In this document: in pieces, positions 28,161 to 35,993 of the stretch | Layout: the number at the start of each line of letters is the position of its first letter | Numbering within the stretch: the stretch's first letter is position 1 | Assembly: GCF_001592005.1 (NCBI RefSeq) | Contig: NZ_BCVZ01000015.1 | Span: 1 to 64,000, forward strand | DNA: 64,000 nucleotides | Origin: Bacillus sonorensis NBRC 101234 = KCTC 13918 | GTDB taxonomy: Bacteria > Bacillota > Bacilli > Bacillales > Bacillaceae | Reading direction: 5' to 3' | Notes under the pieces: generated by a model | The model's input: only the letters and a program-made list of their open reading frames with translations | Database searches by the model: none | What the model was told of the DNA's origin: nothing | Made by a program: the position numbers and the translations under genes

Positions 28161-28203
28161 CAAAAAAGAAATCTCCCTGCAAGCTGATCGAAAGGAGATT
28201 TCA
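28161..28203 (-). terminator. Terminator of the type E Sdh/Frd operon
   Basis: GAAATCTCC and GGAGATTTC pair, and a run of six T follows on the minus strand. It is just after the small gene at 28214. Confidence 0.8.
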
Positions 28204-28213
28204 TATATTCGCT

Positions 28214-28531
28214 TTACGGATTCAGCTCTTGTTTCAGCAAAGCTTCGAGTGAATCCCACCAGCCGTCATATTTTTCTTTTGCCAGTCTTGCAATGCCATT
28301 TTCTACTTTGATCCACGCATTTGAATCATCATCTCTAAAATAGCCGCTAATATGAACGGCATTTGGATGAAAGCTTTCAAACGGCGAATACATCCTGCCG
28401 TAATATATATAGCTTTCTTCATAATGATCGTGTATCCAGTCATCGCAAAAATTAATCAAACACAGCTTGTCGCCGCCCTTTAAACCGACAAGCTTTGCTT
28501 TTTTCTCATATATGCCATCAAATTCTTCCAT
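28214..28531 (-). CDS. Small protein of unknown function, last gene of Sdh/Frd operon
   Basis: This 105-residue protein is acidic and aromatic-rich (clusters such as WIHDHYEESYIYYGRMY and DGWWDSLEALL). It has no signal peptide, membrane span or Cys cluster. No family was recognised. The ATG at 28531 was chosen over one 6 nt upstream because AGAAGGAAT is then well spaced. It begins 12 nt after the SdhE-type gene and precedes the operon terminator, so it should be co-expressed with the complex. A maturation, regulatory or unrelated role are all open. Confidence 0.65.
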   Translation of the reverse strand: MEEFDGIYEKKAKLVGLKGGDKLCLINFCDDWIHDHYEESYIYYGRMYSPFESFHPNAVHISGYFRDDDSNAWIKVENGIARLAKEKYDGWWDSLEALLKQELNP

Positions 28532-28543
28532 CCCCATTCCTTC

Positions 28544-29419
28544 TTATGCGAGCTGCTCCTGCAAAATCGGAAGCGCATCAATGATATGCCGGTTAATCGC
28601 CAATTCTTCCGGGCTGAAGCCCAATGCCAAGCCGATGACTTGCGGCAGATGAAGGATAGGCGTTTCAATCTTGCGGGCGGCGCGTTTTTGGGCGTCAGGC
28701 TGATACATATCAAGCTGCATATGACACAGCGGACACGGCGTCACCATTACATGCGCTCCGGCATCTTTAGAAGACAGACAGTTGTTTTCCGTCATTTTCA
28801 AGACTTCGCGTTCAGCGGGGAATACCGCATGAAAGCCGCAGCATGACAAACGCCTGTCAAAATCGACGCTTTCCGCTCCTAAGGCCTCCATGACCATCTC
28901 CATTGACCTTGGATTGGCCGGATTTTCAAACCCCATGATTTTAGGAGGGCGAATGATGTGGCATCCGTAAAAATTCGCCACCTTCAAGCCTGTTAGCGGA
29001 CGCTTGACTTTTTTCTTCAAATTTTCCAATCCGTAATCCTGGATCAGCGTCCACAGCAGGTGCGTCACCTCCGCGCTCCCGCTATATTCAAGGTTTGCCT
29101 CTCTAAGTCCTTTTTGCACGTTTTCTTTCATTTCTTCATCTTCATCAATCCGCTGCTTGGCTGTCCGAAGCATTAATGTACATGTGTTGCATACCGTTAA
29201 AATTTTATCGGCGACTTTTTCGCCTAACGCGATATTGCGCGCGTTGATCGATGTCGATAACAATTCATCGATGTCTTGGATGTGGCTTGCCCCGCAGCAC
29301 GTCCAGCCGCTGATTTCAACCAGTTCGATTTCGAGGGCAGCGGCTACTTTTTTGGTCGCAATCATCAGCTCCTCTGCAGCAGACTCCAGCGTACAGCCCG
29401 GAAAAAAAGCATATCTCAT
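28544..29419 (-). CDS. SdhE/MfrE-type CCG-domain quinone-reactive subunit
   Basis: This protein of 291 residues carries two CCG domains, as in HdrB and type E succinate/fumarate oxidoreductases. Cys9, Cys41-Cys42, Cys77, Cys80 give C-x31-CC-x34-C-x2-C. Cys153, Cys193-Cys194, Cys229, Cys232 give C-x39-CC-x34-C-x2-C. There is no membrane span; known type E subunits attach by amphipathic helices. It should pass electrons between the Fe-S subunit and menaquinone. Its start overlaps the sdhB stop (ATGA). GlpC or LutA-like CCG proteins are alternatives that the neighbours argue against. Confidence 0.85.
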   Translation of the reverse strand: MRYAFFPGCTLESAAEELMIATKKVAAALEIELVEISGWTCCGASHIQDIDELLSTSINARNIALGEKVADKILTVCNTCTLMLRTAKQRIDEDEEMKENVQKGLREANLEYSGSAEVTHLLWTLIQDYGLENLKKKVKRPLTGLKVANFYGCHIIRPPKIMGFENPANPRSMEMVMEALGAESVDFDRRLSCCGFHAVFPAEREVLKMTENNCLSSKDAGAHVMVTPCPLCHMQLDMYQPDAQKRAARKIETPILHLPQVIGLALGFSPEELAINRHIIDALPILQEQLA

Positions 29420-30372
29420 GATTTGTCACCCGCCTTGACATATTCATAGATTTTCCTGACGTCCTCGATCCCTTCGACTTCTTTTGGCATATGAAGGGGA
29501 TTCATCTTTCCTTTCAGAACCATGCGCATCGCAAATGGCACACGTTTTTTCACCGTATTCAGCACGCCTTCCGTTTTGACGGGAAGCATCGTTTCGTTTA
29601 AGCGGCCTTTGCGCTTGACGTCATCATGAAAAGCATACGCATGGCGGGCGCCGAGGTTTTTCGTTTCGCCCATTTTCATCGTCATTTGCCGCAGCTCGGC
29701 GATTTCACCGGCAAGGTTGATGTCTTTTGGACATTTCGTGACGCATTCGTGGCAGTGCACGCATTTCCACAAACTGTGGTCCAGTGCTGCGCGAATCCGT
29801 CCTTTTGAGTCGGCGTCACGCGTATCTTTTGCAAAACGGTACGCCCGATTTAAAATAAACGGGTCAAGATAGCCATCTTCATGAATATCCAGCTGTGAGC
29901 ATTCAGATGCGCAGACACCGCATAAAATGCAGTCGGCTGAAGACGAGATCCGGTGGAAATCCTGTTCTGACTGGACAAATCCTTCTTCCTTTGAGCCTTC
30001 TTCTTTCGGAATGAGCCAGGGCTTCACACGTTTCATTTTTTCAAATTTAGGCTCCCAGTCGACAACGAGATCGCGGACAACTTCGAAATGTCCAAGCGGT
30101 TCAAACAGAAGCTCATCCGTCTTAAACATATCGAGTATGTCATCTAACGGCGTTTTACAAACGAGGAAGGCCTGGCCGTTGATGCGGATTGCACAGCTTC
30201 CGCAAATCGCGGACCGGCAGGCTGATGTAAAATTTAACGTTGGATCATATTCCTCGCGGATCTTGATCAGCACAGATAAAATGGTGCTGCCTTTTTCATA
30301 AGGGAGTGTATACGTTTGATGCCACATATGCTCTCCGTCAAACCGTTTAATCCGATACGTAATATTCCTCAT
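29416..30372 (-). CDS. Succinate dehydrogenase/fumarate reductase iron-sulfur subunit (type E)
   Basis: This protein has 318 residues. The N-terminal [2Fe-2S] ferredoxin domain has Cys52, Cys57, Cys60 and Cys72 (SACRSAICGSC). The C-terminal domain has Cys148-151-154-158 and Cys204-207-210-214. The extra Cys207 makes the third site a full four-Cys motif, suggesting [4Fe-4S] instead of the [3Fe-4S] of classical enzymes, as in other type E members. It is longer than usual SdhB because of a C-terminal tail of about 90 residues. Its start overlaps the flavoprotein stop by one base (TGATG). Confidence 0.88.
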   Translation of the reverse strand: MRNITYRIKRFDGEHMWHQTYTLPYEKGSTILSVLIKIREEYDPTLNFTSACRSAICGSCAIRINGQAFLVCKTPLDDILDMFKTDELLFEPLGHFEVVRDLVVDWEPKFEKMKRVKPWLIPKEEGSKEEGFVQSEQDFHRISSSADCILCGVCASECSQLDIHEDGYLDPFILNRAYRFAKDTRDADSKGRIRAALDHSLWKCVHCHECVTKCPKDINLAGEIAELRQMTMKMGETKNLGARHAYAFHDDVKRKGRLNETMLPVKTEGVLNTVKKRVPFAMRMVLKGKMNPLHMPKEVEGIEDVRKIYEYVKAGDKS

Positions 30373-32108
30373 CAGTATTTCCTCTCCTCCGGCTGATACT
30401 TGGTAATCGACACTGGAGCATACTCAAGCCTGTATTCATCTCCGTTTTTATACACCAGCGTATGCTTTAGGAAGCGGCGGTCGTCCCGGTCAGGATAATC
30501 CTCGCGCGTATGGGCGCCCCTGCTTTCTTTCCGGTTCAGCGCTCCGATTGTTACCGCTTTGGTCAGCTTGAGTAAATTTCCGACTTCCACATAATGAATG
30601 AATGCGGTGTTATAGCGTGCAGATGGATCGTGAAAACAGGCATCCTCGTATTCAAGAAGAAGCTGATCAATATCCTTTAAGGCCTGGAGCATATCTTGTT
30701 CATTACGGAAAATTCCGACATTGTTCCACATCGTTTCCGCCATCCGCTGGCGAATGTTGATTAAGTCGGTGCCTGTTTCTTTTTTTCGCATCGTTTCAAA
30801 AGTTTCTCTCCACCGCCCGGCATCTTCGCTCAGACATTTGCCAGAGCCGAAAGTTCGTGTTTTTGCCAGTTCTCTTGCCCCTTCACCGGCTACTTTTCCA
30901 TAAAACACGGCATCGGCGACTGAATTGGCGCCTAGACGATTTGCCCCGTGTATCGATACACATGCACACTCGCCGGCCGCAAATATGCCGTTTACAGGCG
31001 TCATCGCCGTTTTATAATCTTTGACATGGATGCCCCCCATGACATAATGGCAGCTTGGACGAATCGGAACCGGCTCTTCGATGATATCGACGCCTTCAAA
31101 TTCGATGGCCAATTGGCGGACTTGAGGAAGCCGCTCCAATATCTTCTCCTTGCCCAAATGGCGAAGATCAAGGCATACATATGCGTTGATTCCCTCCCCC
31201 CAGCCGCGGCCCTCTTTAATTTCCTGTTCGATTGAACGAGCCACAAGATCCCGCGGCCCGAGCTCCATTTTTTCCGGTGCATAGCGGGCCATAAAGCGTT
31301 CACCGTTTTTGTTGATCAGATAGCCGCCTTCACCTCGGCATGCTTCAGACAATAATACACCCGTTTTAGACATGCCTGTCGGATGGTATTGGATAAACTC
31401 GGGGTCTTTCAAAGGAATGCCTGCTTCCAGACAAGCGGCCGCTCCGTCGCCCGTCATATTGAATGCGTTCGTCGTCCGGTTCCAGTAGACGCGCCCGAAT
31501 CCGCCCGTTGCGATCACGACGCATTTCGCCTGAACAGGATGAATCTCGCCTGTCCGAATATTCATCGCCGTGACTCCTTCGCATTCGTTTCCATCTGTGA
31601 CAACAGATAACAAAAACCATTCATATAAAAATTCGACCTGATGTTTTAAGCATTGTTCAAATAAAGCATGCAAAATCACATGGCCGGTTTTATCAGCCGA
31701 ATAGCAGGCGCGCGGATGAGAAGCTCCGCCAAACGGACGCTGGGCGACTTTCCCGTTTTCATCCCGGGAAAACGGAACTCCCATATAGTCAAGCTCCTTA
31801 ATCATGCCGGGCATCCCTTCAGTAAAATAATGAACCGCATCCTGATCCGCTAAAAAATCACTGCCTTTTATCGTGTCATATGCATGCGAATCGGTCGTAT
31901 CATTAGCATCCCGGTTTTTAAGCACCGCATTGATGCCGCCTTGGGCCGCTCCGGTATGCGAGCGTGTCGGATATGTTTTGCTGATGACGGCGACTCTCAG
32001 CCCGCTTCCTTCCCCGGCTGCGAGTGCGGCCCTCATTCCCGCACCGCCGGAGCCGACAACAACGATATCATATGTCAGCATGGCGCATTCACTTATTCCA
32101 TTCATCAT
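30372..32108 (-). CDS. Succinate dehydrogenase/fumarate reductase flavoprotein subunit
   Basis: This flavoprotein of about 578 residues interconverts succinate and fumarate. Visible are the FAD fold [19 protein letters not shown], the covalent-FAD histidine in [14 protein letters not shown], the active-site stretch [17 protein letters not shown], the catalytic Arg region [11 protein letters not shown] and [17 protein letters not shown]. No Tat or Sec signal is present, unlike the periplasmic MfrA of epsilonproteobacteria, so it faces the cytosol. ATGs at 32108 and 32105 lie behind TTGGGGG; a third at 32081 is possible. This is not the classical sdhCAB locus. Confidence 0.88.
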   Translation of the reverse strand: MMNGISECAMLTYDIVVVGSGGAGMRAALAAGEGSGLRVAVISKTYPTRSHTGAAQGGINAVLKNRDANDTTDSHAYDTIKGSDFLADQDAVHYFTEGMPGMIKELDYMGVPFSRDENGKVAQRPFGGASHPRACYSADKTGHVILHALFEQCLKHQVEFLYEWFLLSVVTDGNECEGVTAMNIRTGEIHPVQAKCVVIATGGFGRVYWNRTTNAFNMTGDGAAACLEAGIPLKDPEFIQYHPTGMSKTGVLLSEACRGEGGYLINKNGERFMARYAPEKMELGPRDLVARSIEQEIKEGRGWGEGINAYVCLDLRHLGKEKILERLPQVRQLAIEFEGVDIIEEPVPIRPSCHYVMGGIHVKDYKTAMTPVNGIFAAGECACVSIHGANRLGANSVADAVFYGKVAGEGARELAKTRTFGSGKCLSEDAGRWRETFETMRKKETGTDLINIRQRMAETMWNNVGIFRNEQDMLQALKDIDQLLLEYEDACFHDPSARYNTAFIHYVEVGNLLKLTKAVTIGALNRKESRGAHTREDYPDRDDRRFLKHTLVYKNGDEYRLEYAPVSITKYQPEERKY

Positions 32109-32132
32109 GTTGTCCCCCAATCCTTGCTTATC

Positions 32133-33590
32133 TTAATAGAAACCGAGTAGCTTCCACCAGATCATGCCTGCCCCGAACCAGATGATCATATGCAAAATGG
32201 AAATGCAAAAGCCGATGGACCACCATTTTCCTTGGGAGACATAGCCGGAACCGAACAGCACCGGCGCCGGACCTGCTCCATAATGCGTTGTTGAACCAAA
32301 TAAATTGCCGAAAAAGCCGAAAAGAAGTGCCGCCAGCATGCCTGGTGCACCCGCATGAATCGCTACAGCCAAAAATGCCGGGTACATCGCGCTGACATGC
32401 GCCGTTGAACTGGCGAATAAATAATGAACATAGTAATAGCCGGCGCCCAGCACGATCAAAGCCGTCAACCAGGACATACCGCTGACAGACTGGCTGATCT
32501 GCTGAGAGACCCAGGGAATCAGCCCTAATGTATTGAGCTGCGTCGCCATCATCACAAGCGCAGCAAACCAAATCAATGTGTCCCATGCCGCCTTTTCATT
32601 TTTAATATCTTCCCAGTTCAATACGTTGGTGGCCAGCAGTAGAGAAAGGCCGATCAACGCCGTTGCGGTTGCATCAATTCCGATCTTCTCACCGAAAATC
32701 CACAATAACAAAATGATAAAAAATACGAAAATCATATTTTTTTCAGAGCGTTTTACAGGACCCAGTTCCTTTAATTTGTCAATAGCCATCTGTCTGGCTC
32801 CGGGTGTTTCCTTGATCTCCGGTCCATACACTTTATAGATAAACAGCGGAATGACAATTAAGCTGATTATCCCCGGAAGCAAAGCAGCCAAAAGCCAGCC
32901 GCCCCACGTAATCTCGATCCCCGCCGCTTTTGCGAAAGAAACGGCCAGAGGGTTCGCTGCCATCGCCGTCATAAACATGGCGGATGTAATCATGTTTCCC
33001 TGGAAACAGGTCAGCGTTAAAAAAGAACCCACTTTTCTTTCCGTTCCGTCGCCGGGGCGGGAACCGAAAGCTTCAGCCAATGAGCGGACGATCGGAAAAA
33101 TGATTCCGCCTGCCCGGGCCGTGTTGCTCGGTGTAGCTGGAGCTAAAATGAAATCACATAATATTAATGAATACGAAAGGCCGAGTGTTTTCTTTCCGAA
33201 CAGCCTGACAAATAAATAGGCAATCCGCGTTCCAAGGCCTGTTTTAATAAATCCCCGGGAAATAAAAAATGCGGCGACAATCAGCCAAATCGTCGTATTG
33301 CTGAATCCGGCAAGCGTCTCCTGTGTCGTCAGCGTCCCTGTTATGATCAGAAGCGTCATGCTGATGACCGACAGCGATCCCATCGGAAGCGGTTTGCAGA
33401 TAAATCCCACAATTGTCGCAACGAATATCGCCAATAAATTCCATGCCTTTGGCTCGATACCCGCCGGCGGCCCAATCAACCAAATGACAACACCGACGAT
33501 CAGCGTCAACAAAAGCGGAGTCCATCTGATGTCGGACGGTGCAGATGAATCATGTGTTTGTGAATCGTGTGCCTGCTCATTTACTGCCAT
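32133..33590 (-). CDS. DASS-family dicarboxylate transporter (YflS/CitT-like)
   Basis: This 485-residue membrane protein has about 12-14 spans and belongs to the divalent anion:sodium symporter/antiporter family, CitT-TtdT-YflS branch. The two Ser-Asn-Thr type motifs are seen in APATPSNTARAGGIIFP and GSTTHYGAGPAPV. Relatives exchange malate, fumarate, tartrate or citrate for succinate. It is the first gene of the operon, 24 nt before the flavoprotein gene. This suggests import of a C4-dicarboxylate and export of succinate; the true substrates are unknown. Confidence 0.87.
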   Translation of the reverse strand: MAVNEQAHDSQTHDSSAPSDIRWTPLLLTLIVGVVIWLIGPPAGIEPKAWNLLAIFVATIVGFICKPLPMGSLSVISMTLLIITGTLTTQETLAGFSNTTIWLIVAAFFISRGFIKTGLGTRIAYLFVRLFGKKTLGLSYSLILCDFILAPATPSNTARAGGIIFPIVRSLAEAFGSRPGDGTERKVGSFLTLTCFQGNMITSAMFMTAMAANPLAVSFAKAAGIEITWGGWLLAALLPGIISLIVIPLFIYKVYGPEIKETPGARQMAIDKLKELGPVKRSEKNMIFVFFIILLLWIFGEKIGIDATATALIGLSLLLATNVLNWEDIKNEKAAWDTLIWFAALVMMATQLNTLGLIPWVSQQISQSVSGMSWLTALIVLGAGYYYVHYLFASSTAHVSAMYPAFLAVAIHAGAPGMLAALLFGFFGNLFGSTTHYGAGPAPVLFGSGYVSQGKWWSIGFCISILHMIIWFGAGMIWWKLLGFY

Positions 33591-33614
33591 TATTTATCAC
33601 TCCGTTTTGTAAGT

Positions 33615-33632
33615 TTGCTCACTATTTCACAT
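33615..33632 (-). promoter_or_regulatory. Possible Rex-like site in the Sdh/Frd operon leader
   Basis: ATGTGAAATAGTGAGCAA (minus strand) agrees at 13 of 18 positions with the Rex consensus TTGTGAAATATTTCACAA, but the right half is poor. Rex represses anaerobic genes at low NADH. Treat as a weak candidate. Confidence 0.2.
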
Positions 33633-33746
33633 GATTGCTTGCGAACATCTGAATTTTTGGATACCCACCCCCTTTTTCATTAGAATATCACTGGTTTCAA
33701 TGATCGGTTTTCCAATCCTTACAAAAGCTACTTTACAATAAATTTT

Positions 33747-33774
33747 TTTATAAATACATATCAAAATATGTAAA
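33747..33774 (-). promoter_or_regulatory. Candidate promoter and palindrome for the DASS-Sdh/Frd operon
   Basis: On the minus strand TTTACA, 16 nt and TATAAA form a SigA-like promoter. The perfect palindrome ACATAT-CAAA-ATATGT (33756-33771) fills the spacer and could be an operator. The region is very AT-rich, so chance matches are possible. It would give a leader of about 150 nt. Confidence 0.4.
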
Positions 33775-33833
33775 ATTTAAGCTATTTACGGCTTATTTTT
33801 GACTAAATTCTATCAATTGTTTGAATAAAAAAG

Positions 33834-33870
33834 AAAAAAACTTCTTACCTTTTAAGATAAGAAGTTTTTG
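33834..33870 (-). terminator. Terminator after ytwF
   Basis: AAACTTCTTA and TAAGAAGTTT pair, followed on the minus strand by TTTTTCTTTTTT. It insulates ytwF from the operon downstream. Confidence 0.85.
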
Positions 33871-33874
33871 CAGC

Positions 33875-34189
33875 TTATTTTGTTTTCGGTTTCGTATCGC
33901 CGGTCCATTTGAGCATGCCGCCCACCATATTTGTCACATCAAATCCTTTATCCTGCAAATAGAGACAAACATTTTCACTGCGCTTCCCGGACCGGCAGAC
34001 AAAAATATAAGGCTCGTCTTCTTGAAAGTAGCCGAGCTGATCCGGGATATCGCCCATCTTAATATGAACGGCTTCCGGTATCATGCCTTCGGCCACTTCA
34101 TCGTCCTCTCTGACGTCAACGATGTTAAGTGTTTCGCCTTTTGAAAGCTTTTCTTTTAACTCATCCGGTGTGATCTCTTTTACTGTCAT
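33875..34189 (-). CDS. ytwF: YtwF, single-domain rhodanese
   Basis: This 104-residue protein is one rhodanese domain: DVREDDEVAEGMIPEAVHI and the active-site loop CRSGKRS with its catalytic Cys near residue 70, then GFDVTNMVGGMLKW. It probably carries sulfane sulfur in the cytosol. It stands alone with its own terminator. In B. subtilis it lies close to leuS, whereas here it lies about 16 kb away, next to inserted genes. Confidence 0.88.
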   Translation of the reverse strand: MTVKEITPDELKEKLSKGETLNIVDVREDDEVAEGMIPEAVHIKMGDIPDQLGYFQEDEPYIFVCRSGKRSENVCLYLQDKGFDVTNMVGGMLKWTGDTKPKTK

Positions 34190-34254
34190 ACTTCCAGCTC
34201 CCTTTATTGTTTAAGGTGAGAATATTATAGCAAAAGTCGGGGAGCGATGGGTAT

Positions 34255-34404
34255 TTAAGACTTCGGTTGCGTCAGCCCGTTATCTGGGAATACGGATTTT
34301 CCCGCTGTTTGCAGCGGCTCATTCTGCTCGGAAGCCCATGCAAAGGAGCTCCCAGCAATCAGGCAGGCGAACATGACTGCTGAAAAACGAGCGGCTTTTT
34401 TCAT
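34255..34404 (-). CDS. phr: Phr-type secreted signalling peptide precursor
   Basis: The gene encodes 49 residues. A basic start (MKKAARF) and hydrophobic core end in AWA, a good signal-peptidase site near residue 24. The mature part ends SVFPDNGLTQPKS. The ATG overlaps the rap stop (ATGA), with AAGGAGGAA inside the end of rap. Phr precursors of Bacillus are exported, cut to penta/hexapeptides and re-imported by Opp to inhibit their Rap. DNGLT (residues 41-45) resembles the B. subtilis pheromone ERGMT, but four residues follow it. The exact active peptide is unknown. Confidence 0.85.
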   Translation of the reverse strand: MKKAARFSAVMFACLIAGSSFAWASEQNEPLQTAGKSVFPDNGLTQPKS

Positions 34405-35519
34405 ATTAATTCCTCCTTTACCTTGCATATTTGATTCTCGGCATATCGTGATTTTTCAAGATAATGAGCGCTTTTTTTCTCATCGCCCTGCCCCATGTAG
34501 TAGTCGGCAATGTCTTTCGCCAATTCGGCAACATGCGCCCAGAGCTTTTTATTCGTCAAATACTCCAGGGAAAAATCGATATCAAGCGGATGCCCCCCGT
34601 CATATAAGGCAAAGATCAGCCTGAATTTCGCCGTATATTCTTCCTCTCCCTGTTCAGCCGCCCGGGAGAAGCCTTCCTTGCAAAGCTGTCGCGCTTCTTC
34701 GGCATAACCGTGCTTATACAGGATGTGAGCCAGTTCGAAGATGGTATTGATCCCAAAAATGGACTGCTCATGTATCTTGATGGAGAGGGCTTTTCTAAAA
34801 TGTTCCTCGGCCAAAAGCGGCATGTTTCGGTTGGCATAGTTCACCCCCATATTATGATAGATAAGCCCGACTACCCTCAGATTATGAAAAGAAGCGGCCC
34901 GATCCAACGCCCGGCTGTAATGCTCTTCTGCTTCTTTGATGCGGAACAGGTCAAACTGGATGGAGCCGAGAATCATGTCGCATCCTATCGCTTTATCTAT
35001 GTATTCATCATGTCGATTGAAAACGGCGAGGGCTTTCTCGGCATGGTTCATTGAACGAAAATGATCGTCTACCTGATAGTATGCGATCGCGATTTTATAG
35101 TGAAACTCCCCTTTTTCTACTTCATCGGTTATTTTGTATAATTTATGTTCGGCTTTTTTGTAGCAGTTGATCGCTTCAAAATAATTTTTTTCATAGAATT
35201 CGTACATGCCCGAAAAAAAGAAAAAGTAGTACTGGATGATGTCATCGGCATTCCTGACCGCTTCTTTTTGCTTTTGTATCTCCCTGAAAACTTCCGCGGA
35301 TTCAGCGAACTGCTCTGTCATCAGTTTGTGGCGGTAATCCAGAAGATGAAAATAAAGCTGCAGATCTCCGTTTTTTTCCATGTTTGCAAGCAGCTCCTTA
35401 ATTTCTTGTTTTAACGAAGCTGCTTGCAGCGCTTCATGGCGTTTGATCATGGTATACCATTGATTCATGAGCCCGGCCGCCTTTTCGTATGCCGTTTTCG
35501 TCTCCACTTCTTTTTTCAT
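34401..35519 (-). CDS. rap: Rap-family response regulator aspartate phosphatase
   Basis: This 372-residue protein has an N-terminal three-helix bundle and about six TPR repeats (e.g. AINCYKKAEHKLYKI, AEEHYSRALDRAASF, AEEHFRKALSI), the Rap layout and normal length. Rap proteins dephosphorylate Spo0F or block ComA, and bind Phr peptides in the TPR groove. The cognate phr overlaps the 3' end. The target cannot be told from the sequence. A SigA-like promoter lies about 60 nt upstream; no ComA box was found. Confidence 0.88.
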   Translation of the reverse strand: MKKEVETKTAYEKAAGLMNQWYTMIKRHEALQAASLKQEIKELLANMEKNGDLQLYFHLLDYRHKLMTEQFAESAEVFREIQKQKEAVRNADDIIQYYFFFFSGMYEFYEKNYFEAINCYKKAEHKLYKITDEVEKGEFHYKIAIAYYQVDDHFRSMNHAEKALAVFNRHDEYIDKAIGCDMILGSIQFDLFRIKEAEEHYSRALDRAASFHNLRVVGLIYHNMGVNYANRNMPLLAEEHFRKALSIKIHEQSIFGINTIFELAHILYKHGYAEEARQLCKEGFSRAAEQGEEEYTAKFRLIFALYDGGHPLDIDFSLEYLTNKKLWAHVAELAKDIADYYMGQGDEKKSAHYLEKSRYAENQICKVKEELI

Positions 35520-35557
35520 CCTTTCTCATTTTCAAAAACAGTAGATATGTTTCTTTT

Positions 35558-35586
35558 ATTTTACAGAAAATGATTAATATTGGCAA
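35558..35586 (-). promoter_or_regulatory. SigA promoter of rap
   Basis: On the minus strand TTGCCA, 17 nt and TAAAAT lie about 40-65 nt before the rap start. Confidence 0.55.
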
Positions 35587-35627
35587 TTACTTTATAAATA
35601 TTCAATTTACGTTATAAGTGATTGAAA

Positions 35628-35987
35628 TCAGCTCCAAACGTTCAGCTGGCTTTCGAGGTTTTGTTCTGTTACAAGACCTTTCTGGAATTGGCTTGGACAG
35701 GAGAGGTTGTATGTTTTGATTTTTCGGTTGATCATGTCGATCCGCTCTTCGGGGTGCTTGGATGCAATCGCTTTCTCGATCTCTTCTTTGATTTCTTTTT
35801 GCAGCTCGAGCCAGCGGGGAAGATAGCGGGCGTTTTTCAGGGTGCTGGAAAGGGCGTCTCCTTGAAGCGCATCTTTTTTAAGCGGTTTTCCGAACCCCGG
35901 CAAAGACCGTATTCCCTCCTTTCCCAAGCTGTCTTTCACGGCTTGATCAATCCAATGAAGATACTGCCCATCGTTTTCTTTGCCCAA
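35628..35987 (-). CDS. DUF1992 protein at the end of the RG operon
   Basis: This 119-residue protein has the DUF1992 pattern (IDQAVKDSLGKEGIRSLPGFGKPL, NARYLPRWLELQKEI, RKIKTYNLSCP), also seen in DnaJC28-type proteins. It is soluble and helical with no enzyme motif. The likely start is TTG at 35987 behind GGAGATGATG. It begins only 6 nt after the yteU stop in the same direction, so it is probably translated from the rhamnogalacturonan transcript although no functional link is known. Confidence 0.75.
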   Translation of the reverse strand: MGKENDGQYLHWIDQAVKDSLGKEGIRSLPGFGKPLKKDALQGDALSSTLKNARYLPRWLELQKEIKEEIEKAIASKHPEERIDMINRKIKTYNLSCPSQFQKGLVTEQNLESQLNVWS

Positions 35988-35993
35988 ACAGCA

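Noticed and set aside
28544-29419. LutA/GlpC-type lactate or glycerol-phosphate oxidation protein
   Set aside because: CCG domains occur there too, but the overlap with SdhB- and SdhA-type genes points to a type E succinate/fumarate enzyme.
33591-33874. Fnr box upstream of the Sdh/Frd operon
   Set aside because: No TGTGA-N6-TCACA match was found on either strand.
35520-35627. ComA box upstream of rap
   Set aside because: No TTGCGG-N4-CCGCAA-like sequence is present; only a SigA-like promoter was seen.
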